Below are positions 25,887-35,814 of a stretch of 41,993 nucleotides of DNA, piece after piece. The position numbers and the translations under genes are program-made. The stretch covers positions 1 through 41,993 of the forward strand of contig DXGR01000058.1 in assembly GCA_019113825.1 (NCBI GenBank), read 5' to 3'. The DNA comes from Candidatus Stackebrandtia excrementipullorum. Lineage in GTDB: Bacteria > Actinomycetota > Actinomycetes > Mycobacteriales > Micromonosporaceae. Positions within the stretch are counted from its first letter, which is position 1; each line of letters starts with the position of its first letter. The notes below the pieces were generated by a model. That model had not been told where the DNA came from. It saw only the letters and a list, made by a program, of their open reading frames with translations, and ran no database searches.

Positions 25887-27683
25887 TCACGAGTCGTCCG
25901 GTTTGCGCTTCTCCGGATCGTCGACAACCGACTTGTCGCCGGGCGCGCCCTTGGGCGAAACGTCCGAGTCGCCCAAGTCGTCGGCCTCGAGGACCTTATG
26001 CTTGCCGTTGCCTTCGAAAAGGTGCCCGTAACGCGCGTCGAACGCGGGCCGCTCGCTGCGGATACGCGGCAGACGATCGAAGTTGCGAAGCGGCGGCGGG
26101 GAACTCGTCGCCCACTCCAAAGATCCTCCGTAGCCCCACGGGTCTTCGGTGTTGACGACGCGTCCGGCCTTGTAGGACTTGTAGATGTTCCACAGGAACG
26201 GCAGCGTCGAGGCACCGAGGATGAAGGCGCCGATCGTCGAGATCATGTTCAACGTCGTGAACCCGTCGGCGGCCTGGTAGTCGGCGTACCGACGCGGGAA
26301 GCCCTCGTTACCGAGCCAGTGCTGCACGAGGAACGTCGTGTGGAAGCCGATCATGGTCAGCCAGAAATGAACCTTCGCGAGCCGCTCGTCGTACATGCGA
26401 CCGGTCGCCTTCGGGAACCAGAAATAGATCCCGCCGTAGACGGCGAACACGATCGTGCCGAACAGGACGTAGTGGAAGTGCGCGACCACGAAATAGGTGT
26501 CGGTCACGTGGAAGTCGATCGGCGGGCTGGCCAGCAACACACCTGAAAGTCCACCGAAGAGGAAGGTGACCAGGAAGCCCATGGAGAACAACATGGGCGC
26601 TTCGAAGGTCAGCTGACCTCGCCACATGGTGCCGATCCAGTCGAAGAACTTGATACCCGTTGGAATCGCGATCAAGAACGTCATGAACGAGAAGAACGGC
26701 AACAACACCTGTCCGGTGGCGAACATGTGGTGCGCCCACACCGCCATGGACAGTGCCGCGATGGCCAAGGTGGCCGCAACCATGGTCTTGTAACCGAAGA
26801 GCGGCTTTCGGCTGAACACGGGGATGATCTCCGAGACGATGCCGAAGAACGGCAACGCCACGATGTACACCTCCGGGTGGCCGAAGAACCAGAACAGGTG
26901 CTGCCACAGCATCGCCCCGCCGGTTTCGCTGGCGAACACATGGGCGCCGAGCACCCGGTCGGCCATCGCCCCCAGAAGAGCTGCGGCCAGGATCGGGAAG
27001 ACCATGAGCACCAACAGGCTGGTGATCAGGATGTTCCAGGTGAAGATCGGCATCCGGAACATGGTCATGCCCGGGGCACGCATCGTGACGATGCTGGTGA
27101 CCATGTTGACCGCACCCAGAATGGTTCCCAGACCGGAGATCACCAGTCCGATGAACCACATGTTGCCGCCGACTCCGGGCGAGTGAATGACGTCCGACAG
27201 CGGCTGGTAGGCGAACCAACCGAAGCTGGCCGCACCGCCGGGGGTGAGGAAACCGGCGATCACCAACAAGGCCCCGAAGAGGTACAGCCAGTAGGCGAAC
27301 GCGTTAAGTCGTGGGAACGCCACATCGGGCGCACCGATCTGCAACGGCACGACGTAGTTACCGAACGCGAACACGATGGGCGTCGCGAACAGCAGCAACA
27401 TGATGGTGCCGTGCATGGTGAACAGCTGGTTGAACTGCTCCACAGAAAGGAACTGGAGACCAGGTTGCGCCAGTTCCGCACGCATCAGCAGGGCCATGAG
27501 CCCGCCGATCATGAAGAACGAGAACGACGTCACCAGGTACATCAAGCCGATCTGCTTGGCATCGGTCGTCCGCAGCGTCCGGGCCAGCCAGGAGCCTTGC
27601 GGCTCCCGTCGCACCGGCCACGGGCGCGCCACGATCGGCTTCGGTGAAACCGTTGTCACCTGCGGGCCTCCTGAACTCGTCAT
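25887..27683 (-). CDS. ctaD: Cytochrome c oxidase subunit I
   Basis: The 598-residue catalytic subunit of the aa3 terminal oxidase spans the membrane about 12 times. Heme and copper ligands are present: FTMHGTIM (heme a), [11 protein letters not shown] (CuB His and the cross-linked Tyr), VWAHHMF (two CuB His) and [11 protein letters not shown] (heme a3 and heme a). After residue 550 a hydrophilic charged tail follows. No subunit II/III genes are next to it. ATG 27683 and GTG 27686 are adjacent possible starts. Confidence 0.97.
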   Translation of the reverse strand: MTSSGGPQVTTVSPKPIVARPWPVRREPQGSWLARTLRTTDAKQIGLMYLVTSFSFFMIGGLMALLMRAELAQPGLQFLSVEQFNQLFTMHGTIMLLLFATPIVFAFGNYVVPLQIGAPDVAFPRLNAFAYWLYLFGALLVIAGFLTPGGAASFGWFAYQPLSDVIHSPGVGGNMWFIGLVISGLGTILGAVNMVTSIVTMRAPGMTMFRMPIFTWNILITSLLVLMVFPILAAALLGAMADRVLGAHVFASETGGAMLWQHLFWFFGHPEVYIVALPFFGIVSEIIPVFSRKPLFGYKTMVAATLAIAALSMAVWAHHMFATGQVLLPFFSFMTFLIAIPTGIKFFDWIGTMWRGQLTFEAPMLFSMGFLVTFLFGGLSGVLLASPPIDFHVTDTYFVVAHFHYVLFGTIVFAVYGGIYFWFPKATGRMYDERLAKVHFWLTMIGFHTTFLVQHWLGNEGFPRRYADYQAADGFTTLNMISTIGAFILGASTLPFLWNIYKSYKAGRVVNTEDPWGYGGSLEWATSSPPPLRNFDRLPRIRSERPAFDARYGHLFEGNGKHKVLEADDLGDSDVSPKGAPGDKSVVDDPEKRKPDDS

Positions 27684-27937
27684 CACCAGGAACCTTGTTT
27701 AGCGAGTGGACACCCTGGCAGTGGCCACGGCAAGTCTGGCGCTCGCAGAATAGCCTTCCAGACCTTCGCGTACGCCGGGGGGTTCGGATCGATACTCGGC
27801 GTGGCGGGTCGACCACGACAACGTTCGACACAATGTCGAACATCGTTGCAGGTCAACTCACGATGCCTCTCGCGCCTACCGAAATCTCTCGCAACGACGA
27901 CCATCGATATGGCGTCGGTGTGGCACCATGCGTTCTG

Positions 27938-28588
27938 ATGCGTGACATGAACAACACCCCCGGGCATGAATCCGGCTCAACCCAGCCGACCGTACAGACG
28001 TTCACCGACGCCGACCGCGCCGTCGAATACGCCCGGATGCTGCGCGCCGTCACCACGAAGGTCCCGGCACCGCGCGTGCGGTCGGTCGACGGCACCGACG
28101 TGATCCACGACGTTCCGGCCGGCAGCTCCGGCGGGGAACTCCTCAACCGAGACACGGCGGCGGCGATACTGTCGGCCTGCGGCCGAACATTGGCAAAGAT
28201 TCACCGGGTCGACACAACCGCCGCGTTCGAGAACCCCTCCAGGCCCGGGGTCCTGGTCCACGGCGACTTCGGCCCCGGTCGTGTCCGATTTCGCCGCCGC
28301 GACCTCACCGTGACCGGAATCGTCGGATGGGAGCACGCGCGCATCGGTGCGGCGGTGGAAGACCTGGCGTGGTGTGAATGGTCGGTCCGCAACGCTCACC
28401 CGGACTGCTTCGACGCGGTACCGCACCTGTACCACGGGTACGGCACGGACGTGCCGCCGTGGGTGACGCGGCAATCGGTCATGCTCGCGACGTGCCGCCG
28501 CATGGGTGACCTGGCGGCGCGACGTAAAGACGGAACCGCGACAGCCTGGCACAGGCGGGCCGCGATCACCGCCGCCTGGCGCGAATAG
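27938..28588 (+). CDS. Aminoglycoside-phosphotransferase-like protein, probably catalytically inactive
   Basis: The 216-residue protein keeps the C-lobe outline of an actinomycete APH/choline-kinase family (VLVHGDFGPG, then TGIVGWEHARIGAAVEDLAWCEWSVRNAHPDC). Where active relatives have HGDxxxxN and (I/L)DWE, this one has R115 in place of the Mg-binding Asn and G130 in place of the metal Asp. The catalytic-loop Asp (D110) is kept. The N-lobe is shortened and lacks an evident ATP lysine. These losses point to a pseudokinase or a decaying gene. The start, ATG 27938 or 27947, has no clear Shine-Dalgarno. Confidence 0.75.
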   Translation: MRDMNNTPGHESGSTQPTVQTFTDADRAVEYARMLRAVTTKVPAPRVRSVDGTDVIHDVPAGSSGGELLNRDTAAAILSACGRTLAKIHRVDTTAAFENPSRPGVLVHGDFGPGRVRFRRRDLTVTGIVGWEHARIGAAVEDLAWCEWSVRNAHPDCFDAVPHLYHGYGTDVPPWVTRQSVMLATCRRMGDLAARRKDGTATAWHRRAAITAAWRE

Positions 28589-28602
28589 TCGACGACGTAC
28601 AT

Positions 28603-28638
28603 ACGGTTTCGGCCCGTCTACGGACGGGCCGAAACCGT
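28603..28638. terminator. Perfect 16-bp hairpin between convergent genes
   Basis: ACGGTTTCGGCCCGTC pairs exactly with GACGGGCCGAAACCGT around the tetraloop TACG. It lies between the stops of the APH-like gene (28588) and the roadblock gene (28650), where a bidirectional terminator is expected. No long T-tract is present. Confidence 0.85.
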
Positions 28639-28649
28639 GTCACAACGAG

Positions 28650-29072
28650 TCACCTGTGATGCTGCACGTTGCGGCGCGCCGCAGGCTCCAAAGCCGCGGC
28701 GACACGCTTGACCAGAAGCGCGGTCTCGTAACCGACCAACCCGAGGTCGCAACCGGCCTGTGCGAGCACCGCCACCTGGGCCCTGTCACCGACGGCCATG
28801 AGCAGCAGCACCCCCTCGTCCATGTCGACGACGGATTGACGCACCCGGCCGGCGGTCAACACCTTGGCCGCACCGGTGGTCAAACTCGCCAGACCGCTGG
28901 TGATGGCGGCGAGCTGATCGGCACGGTCACTGGGAAGCCCCGCAGACACCGCCAGCGCCAGCCCGTCAACGGACACGGTCAATGCATGCGCGACGTCGGG
29001 GATCTTCTGGACGAAGGAGGTCAACAGCCAGTCCAGTTCGCCGATGTGTCCGGCCTGATGTGGTGTGGTCAT
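28650..29072 (-). CDS. Roadblock/LC7-domain protein (conservon CvnB type)
   Basis: The 140-residue protein matches the roadblock/LC7 pattern of conservon B components: LDWLLTSFVQKIPDVAHALTVSVDGLALAVSAGLP, then a helix-rich middle and VVDMDEGVLLLMAVGDRAQVAVLAQAGCDLGLVGYE. Such proteins bind small GTPases as adaptors. ATG 29072 has AGAAGGA upstream. The gene follows the sensor kinase by 41 bp, but the DUF742 and GTPase genes that complete a conservon are absent. Confidence 0.88.
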   Translation of the reverse strand: MTTPHQAGHIGELDWLLTSFVQKIPDVAHALTVSVDGLALAVSAGLPSDRADQLAAITSGLASLTTGAAKVLTAGRVRQSVVDMDEGVLLLMAVGDRAQVAVLAQAGCDLGLVGYETALLVKRVAAALEPAARRNVQHHR

Positions 29073-29113
29073 GGGTGCGTAATCCTTCTACGTTCGCGTT
29101 GAGGGGCAGGAGG

Positions 29114-31801
29114 TCAGCCGTTACCGGAGAAGTCGTTGCCGTCAAATGACGTGGCCTGACTCGCTGCGGCTATACCACCGGCGAAACCGGACAGTCGGTT
29201 CCGGATCTCGTCGGGGTCTATGCCGTCGCCACCTCGGCGAGGCGCGGTATCGGGTGGTGTTTCCACCGAACCCGGAAGCAGACGCGCTCCCGGGCTGCGG
29301 CGTGGCAATCCCCCCGACTCGGCGCCTGCGGGCGCCGAGGCGGATTGTTCGGCCCCCGACAACGGGGCGGTCGACACCGGAGCGGCCGAGACCGGAGCAC
29401 TCGACACCGGAGCCGCAGAGACGGGCTCAATATGGGGGCGCACGGGTGCCGCCTGGGCCGCGGCCTCCGCTTCGGCGATCGCCCGTCGTGTCCGGTCGTA
29501 GGCGACGTCTCCGACGCCCTCCTTCCAACTGAGGGAACCCGGCGGTTGAGACGGGAAGTCTCCCGAACCGGTCGTCGGCATGAACCAACTGCTGTGATAC
29601 TCCGAGGCGGGCCGGGCCGGACGTGCCGCGGCGTCCCCTGTTCCGGACGAACGATAGGGAGTGCGCTGGTGCGGAACGATGGCGCCCACACCGTCGGCGG
29701 AGGGCCGCTCGCCCGTTCCCGTCAACGGACCGGACGGTTCCGCCGTCAAAGCCAGTGGGGCGTCGATGTCGCGCCCACTGTCGGCACCGGCGAACGCAGA
29801 CCCCGGCACTCGAGCGTTGACCAGCGCCTCCTTGGCGATCAACGACTCCGGCAACCTCACCACCGCGAGCGTGCCTTTACCGGCCGTCGAGTGCAACTGC
29901 ACGTCGATGCTGTGGCGGGCCGCCAACCGCGCGACCACGAGAAGCCCCATGGTCCCGGCCAACGACGACGTCAACGCCGACGGCTCCGCGAGCCGTTCGT
30001 TGATCTCGGAGACCTGCTCGGGCGGCAGGCCGATGCCCTCGTCGGCGATGCTGATGACTATCTCGTGAACGGTGTGCCTGGTCGCCACTCGAACCTTCGT
30101 GTTCGGTGGGGAGAACAGTGCCGCGTTTTCGAGAAGTTCTGCCAACAGGTGGACGACGTCACCGACGACGTTGGCCACGATCGGCGCCTCGGCGGCGTCC
30201 ACCACCGTGATGCGGTCCGAATCCTCGATTTCGGCGGCCGCCTCGCCCACCGCCTTCGCAACCGAGGTCGCGCTGTTGTGGCGGCGGCCCGGGTCCCCCC
30301 CGGCCAGTAGCAACAGGTTCTCGTCGTTACGTCGCATACGGGACGCAAGGTGGTTGAGCTGTTCCAGACGGGCAAGGCTCTCGGGGTCGCGTTCGTTCTG
30401 CGAATACTCGTCGAGCATGTACAGCTGGCGCTGTACCAGGGACTGTCCTCGTCTAGCCAGCGCGATCATCATCGCCGCGACGTCCAGACGAAGTCTGGCC
30501 TGGTCGGCGGCCAGTCGCAAAGCCCGGTTGTGGATGACCGTGAAGGCTTGAGACACGGCGCCGACCTCGTCGGCGGGCCCCGTCGCCGAGGTCACGGGAC
30601 TGGACTCGGCGGTGGCGACGGCCTCGTCGACCTGACGTTCGCTGCGTGCGTCGGTCATGACGGCCACGGCCTTCGGCAGGGTCTCCTCGGCCGCTTCGAT
30701 CGCGTCGTTGCGCAGAACCCGCAGTCGGCTACTGATCCGCACCGCGAGGAACACGGCCGCACCGAACGACAGCGCTGTCACCAACAGGACCGCGGCACCG
30801 GTCACGATGGCGTCCTGCTGCGACGAGGTCTTCAGGTCCATCGCGGAGTTCTCGAGGTCCTCGGTGATGGCGGTTTCGATCTCGTGGAGCTTGTCGATGC
30901 GGTACGACTGCGCGTGGTCCCAGTCGCGGGCGGTGTAGGTGACCTCGCGTTCGGTGAGGAGCTGGTCAACGATGAGAGAAACCAGATCAAGTGACGGTCC
31001 GACCAGGATGGTCGAGTAGTAGCCCTTGGCGCGCGGTGTCGCCGAACGGTAGAACTCACCGAGCCGTTGACTTTCGATCCCCTGGAAACGGGCGAGTTCG
31101 GCGGTCCGACTCGGCGGAATGGCGTCGGGTTTGCCGTCCTCGTCTGCGTCCTGCTCGGATGTCGAAAGCATGTTGCGGACGAGGAAACGTTGATCGGCGG
31201 CCGCCTGCTTCGCTCCCGCCAACGAAGCCACCGCTCGAGCCTGGTTCGAGAGCCCCTGGTCCACAATGTGGTTGTGCAGTTCGTCCGCGACGTCGAGAAC
31301 ACGGTAGGCGATGTCGCGATACAACTGCAGTGACTTGGTGACCGAGGGGTCGTCGAGCGGGACCTTCGACGACCGCGAATAGGCGTCCATGAGGTCGCGG
31401 GCCTCCGGCAGCTGCTCGAGGGCACCTTCCGCTGTGGTCAGAATGGCGTCGAGGTCGGGCACCGTCTCACGTGCCTCGGTGGCCGCGACGAGGAATCCGT
31501 CGATCACGTCGTCGGTTCGTTCAAGCTGATCGGCGAAACGCCGGTGGTATTCCCGGCCGTCGCTTTCGTGACTGTAGGTGGCCTCGGCCACTTCGTCTTG
31601 ACCAACGTGGAGGATTTTGGCCGTCGAGTTGGCCAGGTTCGCCAAGACCCGGGCGGAACTGGCGTCACTGTCGGCGGCCAACGCCGAACTGACCTGAATC
31701 ACCCCGAGGGTGAGAACGCCGGCGATGGCGGCGACGATCGGCAGCATGAGCCGTAGGCGGACCGATGAGGTTCGGCGCTGGGGGGCCTCGCCATTAGCCA
31801 T
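29114..31801 (-). CDS. Nitrate/nitrite-sensor-type histidine kinase (conservon CvnA type)
   Basis: This is an 895-residue membrane sensor. The first hydrophobic helix (about 17-42) is followed by a NIT-like helical sensing region (to about 310), a second helix near 335-360 and a HAMP-like linker. The cytoplasmic part has ARRGQSLVQRQLYMLDEYSQ and LNHLASRMRRNDENLLLLAG (the probable histidine-bearing helix), then an HATPase domain (ELLENAALFSPPNTKV, DEGIGL). From about 680 the tail is low in complexity, with repeated P-V-S-(A/S)-A motifs near 800-830. Kinases of this type usually regulate conservon GTPases and development in actinomycetes. Confidence 0.9.
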   Translation of the reverse strand: MANGEAPQRRTSSVRLRLMLPIVAAIAGVLTLGVIQVSSALAADSDASSARVLANLANSTAKILHVGQDEVAEATYSHESDGREYHRRFADQLERTDDVIDGFLVAATEARETVPDLDAILTTAEGALEQLPEARDLMDAYSRSSKVPLDDPSVTKSLQLYRDIAYRVLDVADELHNHIVDQGLSNQARAVASLAGAKQAAADQRFLVRNMLSTSEQDADEDGKPDAIPPSRTAELARFQGIESQRLGEFYRSATPRAKGYYSTILVGPSLDLVSLIVDQLLTEREVTYTARDWDHAQSYRIDKLHEIETAITEDLENSAMDLKTSSQQDAIVTGAAVLLVTALSFGAAVFLAVRISSRLRVLRNDAIEAAEETLPKAVAVMTDARSERQVDEAVATAESSPVTSATGPADEVGAVSQAFTVIHNRALRLAADQARLRLDVAAMMIALARRGQSLVQRQLYMLDEYSQNERDPESLARLEQLNHLASRMRRNDENLLLLAGGDPGRRHNSATSVAKAVGEAAAEIEDSDRITVVDAAEAPIVANVVGDVVHLLAELLENAALFSPPNTKVRVATRHTVHEIVISIADEGIGLPPEQVSEINERLAEPSALTSSLAGTMGLLVVARLAARHSIDVQLHSTAGKGTLAVVRLPESLIAKEALVNARVPGSAFAGADSGRDIDAPLALTAEPSGPLTGTGERPSADGVGAIVPHQRTPYRSSGTGDAAARPARPASEYHSSWFMPTTGSGDFPSQPPGSLSWKEGVGDVAYDRTRRAIAEAEAAAQAAPVRPHIEPVSAAPVSSAPVSAAPVSTAPLSGAEQSASAPAGAESGGLPRRSPGARLLPGSVETPPDTAPRRGGDGIDPDEIRNRLSGFAGGIAAASQATSFDGNDFSGNG

Positions 31802-31969
31802 GGTGGGGTAGGCCTTTCACATACTTGACGGTTCGCGGTCATGCCACGAGCGGGGTCCGACACGAGTCAACATGACGGCTCATCGAGACATCCTGACGTG
31901 TCGGGGTGGTTCTCGCCAAGCCCGGGGTGCCATCGTTATCGCTATGTGATCAGATGCAGACGGTGCGGA

Positions 31970-32641
31970 TCAGGTGATCGAGGCGAATGCCTCCACCTTG
32001 AGCGTGGGGCCGGAGACGATCAGCAGATCGCCTGCTTCTACATAGGTTTCAGGTCGGGCGTAGGTGAAATCCTCCTCGGGGCGTTTAACGCCGACGACTG
32101 TAACGCCATACCGGGTGCGCAATCCAGCCTGCGCCAAGGTTTTTCCGATCGCTTCGGCCGGTGCCCTGGTCTTGACTATGGCGAACCCGTCGTCGAACTC
32201 CATGAAATCGATCATTTTCCCGGTGACCAGATGCGCCACCCTCTCCCCCATGGCGGCCTCGGGGTATACGACGTGGTGGGCCCCGACGCGGTGCAGAATC
32301 TGGCCGTGTTTGGCGGTGATGGCCTTGGCCCAGATTTCGGGTACTCCGGCCTCTTCAACCGCGAGGACGGTGAGGACGCTGGCTTCGATGTCGGTGCCGA
32401 TGGCGACGACGACGCGTTGAAACTCCACGATGCCCAGTTGTTCGAGCACGACCGCGTCCGTGGAGTCGGCTTGCACGACGTGCGTGAGGGTGTCGGCCCA
32501 TCGCTGCACGACCTCGGAGCGTTCGTCGACGGCAAGGACCTCGTGTCCCAACCGCATGAGCGATTCGGCGACCGCGCCACCGAACCGTCCCAATCCGATG
32601 ACGGCGACACTGTCGACGCCGTAACTGCGTTTACGTGGCAC
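31970..32641 (-). CDS. ktrA: Potassium uptake regulatory subunit KtrA (RCK)
   Basis: The 223-residue cytoplasmic gating protein has an NAD/ATP-binding Rossmann motif VAVIGLGRFGGAVAESL followed by the RCK_N acidic residue in VDER, and a C-terminal RCK_C domain (from about 145). It forms the ring that opens the KtrB channel when bound to ATP. The GTG start at 32641 has AAAAGGAGAA ahead of it and lies 19 bp after ktrB. Confidence 0.95.
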   Translation of the reverse strand: MPRKRSYGVDSVAVIGLGRFGGAVAESLMRLGHEVLAVDERSEVVQRWADTLTHVVQADSTDAVVLEQLGIVEFQRVVVAIGTDIEASVLTVLAVEEAGVPEIWAKAITAKHGQILHRVGAHHVVYPEAAMGERVAHLVTGKMIDFMEFDDGFAIVKTRAPAEAIGKTLAQAGLRTRYGVTVVGVKRPEEDFTYARPETYVEAGDLLIVSGPTLKVEAFASIT

Positions 32642-32660
32642 GCTGTTCTCCTTTTGCGGC

Positions 32661-33992
32661 TCAGCCGACGATGGGTCGGTCGACCGGGTAGCTGTAGCGA
32701 CGGTGACGTGTGCTCAACGCCAGTGCGGTGCCCACGACGACCGTGCCGACGCGGCCGGTGAACATCAGCACGACGAGGACCGCTTGTCCCGGGGTCGACA
32801 GTTCGGGTGTTATCCCCATGGAGAGCCCGACCGGGCCGAAGGCGGAGGCGGCTTCGAATATGACGGTGTTCAGTGGAAAGTCACCGGTCATTTCCAGTGC
32901 GAGAGTGCCCACGACGACGGCCGCCACACCCAGAAGCGCGACGGTCAGCGCTTGGCGTTGTGAGGCCGGCGCGATCGTGCGGCCGAAGATCGAGACGTCG
33001 GGTTCGCCGCGCAGTTCTGTCCAGATCACGAAGGCCAACAGGAGGAACGTGGTCAGTTTGATGCCCCCGGCAGTGCTCGCCGAACCGCCGCCGATGAACA
33101 TGAGAATGATCGTGACGAGTTGGGTTTCGGAGGTGATGTCGGAGATCGGTATCGCGTTCAGGCCGGCGCTTCGAGGCATGGCGCCGGAGAAGAACGCCGC
33201 GGCGAGTTTGTCACCGAGCCCGAGACCGCCGAGCGTTTGTGCGTTACTCCACTCGAAGACCAGGTAGGCGAAGAACCCGATCGGCAACAGGACCGCCGTG
33301 CCCAGGAGGGTGAGTTTGGTGTGGAGTGTCCATCGCCTGGGGGTACGCAGGCGTCGCGCGACGTCCACGAGCACGGGCGTGCCGAGACCGCCGAGGATCA
33401 CCGCCACGGCCACCGGCAGGAGGACGACCGGGTCGGTGACGAATCCTTCCAGGCTGTCGGGGTACAACGCGAAGCCGGCGTTGTTGAAGGCCGACACGGC
33501 GTGGAAGACGCCGTTCCATACGGCGTCGTCGATCTCGTACCCGTAACCGAAACGCAGTCGTGCGAAAAGTATGCACGCCAACGTGAATTCGACGCTCAAC
33601 GACAAGATCGCCACGCGCCGAACGACCCGTCGTATGTCGCCCAGCCCGAGGGATTTGCTTTCGACCTGCGCGGCCATGCGAGTACGCAGTCCGAGGCGAC
33701 CGGCGACGACCAACGCCAGCAACGACGCCATCGTCATGATGCCGAACCCGCCGGCTTGGATGAGAACGACGATCGTCATCTCGCCGAATGTGGACCAGTA
33801 TCCGGAGGTGTCCACGACCGCCAACCCGGTGATGCAGGTGGCGGAGGTCGCCGTGAACAACGCGGTAATGAACGGCGCCGACTGCGGGCCTTCGGTGGCC
33901 GCAGGGGTCAACAACAGCGCGGTGCCGGTCAGGACGACGCCCAGAAACCCGAGCGGCACAATCCTCGCCGGGTGGCGCAGATATTTACCCAC
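32661..33992 (-). CDS. ktrB: Potassium channel subunit KtrB (TrkH/KtrB superfamily)
   Basis: The 443-residue membrane protein has four pore loops with central glycines: TSATCITGLAVVD, AFNNAGFALY, GGGSASTAGGIK and SAFGPVGLSMG. The order of segments is that of bacterial KtrB. It transports K+ in exchange for or together with Na+, gated by the RCK partner downstream. GTG 33992 is the likely start. The divergent acylphosphatase gene lies 84 bp away. Confidence 0.95.
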   Translation of the reverse strand: MGKYLRHPARIVPLGFLGVVLTGTALLLTPAATEGPQSAPFITALFTATSATCITGLAVVDTSGYWSTFGEMTIVVLIQAGGFGIMTMASLLALVVAGRLGLRTRMAAQVESKSLGLGDIRRVVRRVAILSLSVEFTLACILFARLRFGYGYEIDDAVWNGVFHAVSAFNNAGFALYPDSLEGFVTDPVVLLPVAVAVILGGLGTPVLVDVARRLRTPRRWTLHTKLTLLGTAVLLPIGFFAYLVFEWSNAQTLGGLGLGDKLAAAFFSGAMPRSAGLNAIPISDITSETQLVTIILMFIGGGSASTAGGIKLTTFLLLAFVIWTELRGEPDVSIFGRTIAPASQRQALTVALLGVAAVVVGTLALEMTGDFPLNTVIFEAASAFGPVGLSMGITPELSTPGQAVLVVLMFTGRVGTVVVGTALALSTRHRRYSYPVDRPIVG

Positions 33993-34076
33993 AAGAGCCC
34001 ATTCTGCCTCATGGACAGCGCAACCGGCTGCACGTTACCGGTCCGAAATCGGTCCTGTCGCCTGGACAATGGGTGT

Positions 34077-34349
34077 ATGACGATCGCGAAACGGTTTTTT
34101 GTATCGGGGAAGGTTCAGGGCGTCTTCTATCGCGCGTTCGTTCGCGAAGCGGCGTTGCGCGACGGCTTGGCGGGAACCGTCCGTAACCTGCCAGACGGCC
34201 GCGTCGAAGCGTACGTGGAGGGCCCGGCGGCAAAGGTGACGGCGCTCGAGCGGGCCTTGAGGACGGGCCCGCTCGACGCCAGGGTCGACAACGTGACGTC
34301 ACATGACGAGACGCCCGTGGGTACCGCGGATTTCCGAGTCACCGGGTGA
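34077..34349 (+). CDS. Acylphosphatase
   Basis: The 90-residue enzyme hydrolyses acyl phosphates. The catalytic Arg19 (VQGVFYR) and Asn37 (TVRNLPDGRVEAYVEG) are present and the length is typical. The long open frame upstream is antisense to ktrB. The final 11 bp overlap the 3' end of the convergent beta-lactamase-fold gene. Confidence 0.95.
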   Translation: MTIAKRFFVSGKVQGVFYRAFVREAALRDGLAGTVRNLPDGRVEAYVEGPAAKVTALERALRTGPLDARVDNVTSHDETPVGTADFRVTG

Positions 34350-35700
34350 GCGGTAACCGCTCCACCAGCGGGGTCGACTGGTCACGCGTGACGAGGTAAC
34401 CGGCCCAGCGCATCGCGGTCACGTTGCCGTCCCCGTCGCGTTCGATCGACAGGGTTTCGCCCGCTTCCCGCCCCGATACGGTGCGGAACCGGTCGGGCTC
34501 GATCGGGGTGAACACCGCTGGCGGGGCCTGCGTCGGAGCGCCGTCACCTCGAGCTTGAAGGGCGCCGTCGCGCCAGGCGAACGTGAAGCCGAATCCCTCA
34601 CTCCACCAGCGGCCCAACAGCGGCCGGTACTCGTCGGGAACCGGCCCCGCCGGAGTCCAAAGGGGGATGTCCTTGGGGTCTTCGGTGGCGGCGATGTCGA
34701 GCAGTTCATGCACGAGGTCCATGGTTTCGCCGGCCGTTCCCGAGGACCCCAGGACGCACGCCGCGAACCCGGCGGGCTGGTCGGGGCCGACACGCCCGAA
34801 AGCGGCCGCAAGAAAGCCGTACATCGCACCGTAATGGCCGATGTGAACGGTCCGGTTCTTCTGTGGTTCCAGCATCAGGCCCAGCCCCATGCCGCCCGAC
34901 CAGACCGCTTCGTCCCGAATGGAGTGAGGTTGGCGTGCCTCCTCCAAGGTCGTGGCCGCCAGCACGGCACCGTCGGGGTCGACGGTGGCGGGGTCGGCGA
35001 GAAAAGCCGCCCACTTCGCGGCGTCCGGTGCACTGCCCCACAGTTGAGCGGCCGGGCCGAGCCCGCCCGTGTCGGTGGGGCATTCCGGTCGAGCGTGATC
35101 GGAGTAGGCGTCGACGAGGTACCCGGTCGCGGCATCCGCGGTTGGGTGAACCGTCACGTCCGACAGCCCCAGCGGCGTGAGCAGGTACTCCTGGAGGATC
35201 TCCTCCCAGGTACCACCGCGTTTGGCCGCCGCCAGGTGACCCAGCATCGCGAACGCGAGGTTCGAATAGTGAAAGCGTCGCTGCGGAGGCAGGACCCGTT
35301 CGGCGTGGGACAGTTCGGCAAGGAGACGCTTCGCGTCCGGCCCCACCTCGGTGTCCCAAACGTCACCGTACGGTTCGCGTTGCAGACCGGAACGGTGCGC
35401 CAACAGGTCCCGGATCGTGTGTGCGCCTTGAGCGGGAACGTTCAGGTGGTCCCCGATGCGATCGTCGAGGTCGAGAAGTCCGGCGTCGCGGCACTGCAGC
35501 ACGAGGACGGCCGTGAAGGTCTTGGTGATCGAGCCGAGGCGGAACTGTGTGTGGGGGCCCGGGGTCCTTCCCTCGCCCGCCGTTCCCACCTGGATGCTCC
35601 AGTCGGGGCGGTCGGCGCGCGTCAACGCCGCCGAGATCGCGGGAATGCGTCCCTGCGACTGGGCTTTCCGAGCCGCACGTTCCAGTTTGGACGACACCAT
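34339..35700 (-). CDS. Serine hydrolase of the beta-lactamase / penicillin-binding-protein family
   Basis: The 453-residue cytoplasmic (no signal peptide) class C-like hydrolase has the nucleophile motif S57-I-T-K60 (FRLGSITKTF), Y145-S-N147 (FHYSNLAF) and HIGHYG near 298 as the KTG-like box. A C-terminal beta-rich domain of about 100 residues follows, as in esterase and peptidase members. The natural substrate is unknown. ATG 35700 is preceded by AAAGG; GTG 35739 is an alternative. Confidence 0.9.
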   Translation of the reverse strand: MVSSKLERAARKAQSQGRIPAISAALTRADRPDWSIQVGTAGEGRTPGPHTQFRLGSITKTFTAVLVLQCRDAGLLDLDDRIGDHLNVPAQGAHTIRDLLAHRSGLQREPYGDVWDTEVGPDAKRLLAELSHAERVLPPQRRFHYSNLAFAMLGHLAAAKRGGTWEEILQEYLLTPLGLSDVTVHPTADAATGYLVDAYSDHARPECPTDTGGLGPAAQLWGSAPDAAKWAAFLADPATVDPDGAVLAATTLEEARQPHSIRDEAVWSGGMGLGLMLEPQKNRTVHIGHYGAMYGFLAAAFGRVGPDQPAGFAACVLGSSGTAGETMDLVHELLDIAATEDPKDIPLWTPAGPVPDEYRPLLGRWWSEGFGFTFAWRDGALQARGDGAPTQAPPAVFTPIEPDRFRTVSGREAGETLSIERDGDGNVTAMRWAGYLVTRDQSTPLVERLPLTR

Positions 35701-35814
35701 GGCGGTTTTACCTTTCGACGAGGGATTCCCATTGGGCACGCGCCGATAACGACGCGCTTACCTCACACCGCCCGAACGGTACTCGGACGATGTGAGGACC
35801 TACCGGCTTCGTTG

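Noticed and set aside
31841-32761. 306-codon plus-strand open frame
   Set aside because: It is antisense to ktrA, which has clear RCK motifs, and it has no recognisable domain.
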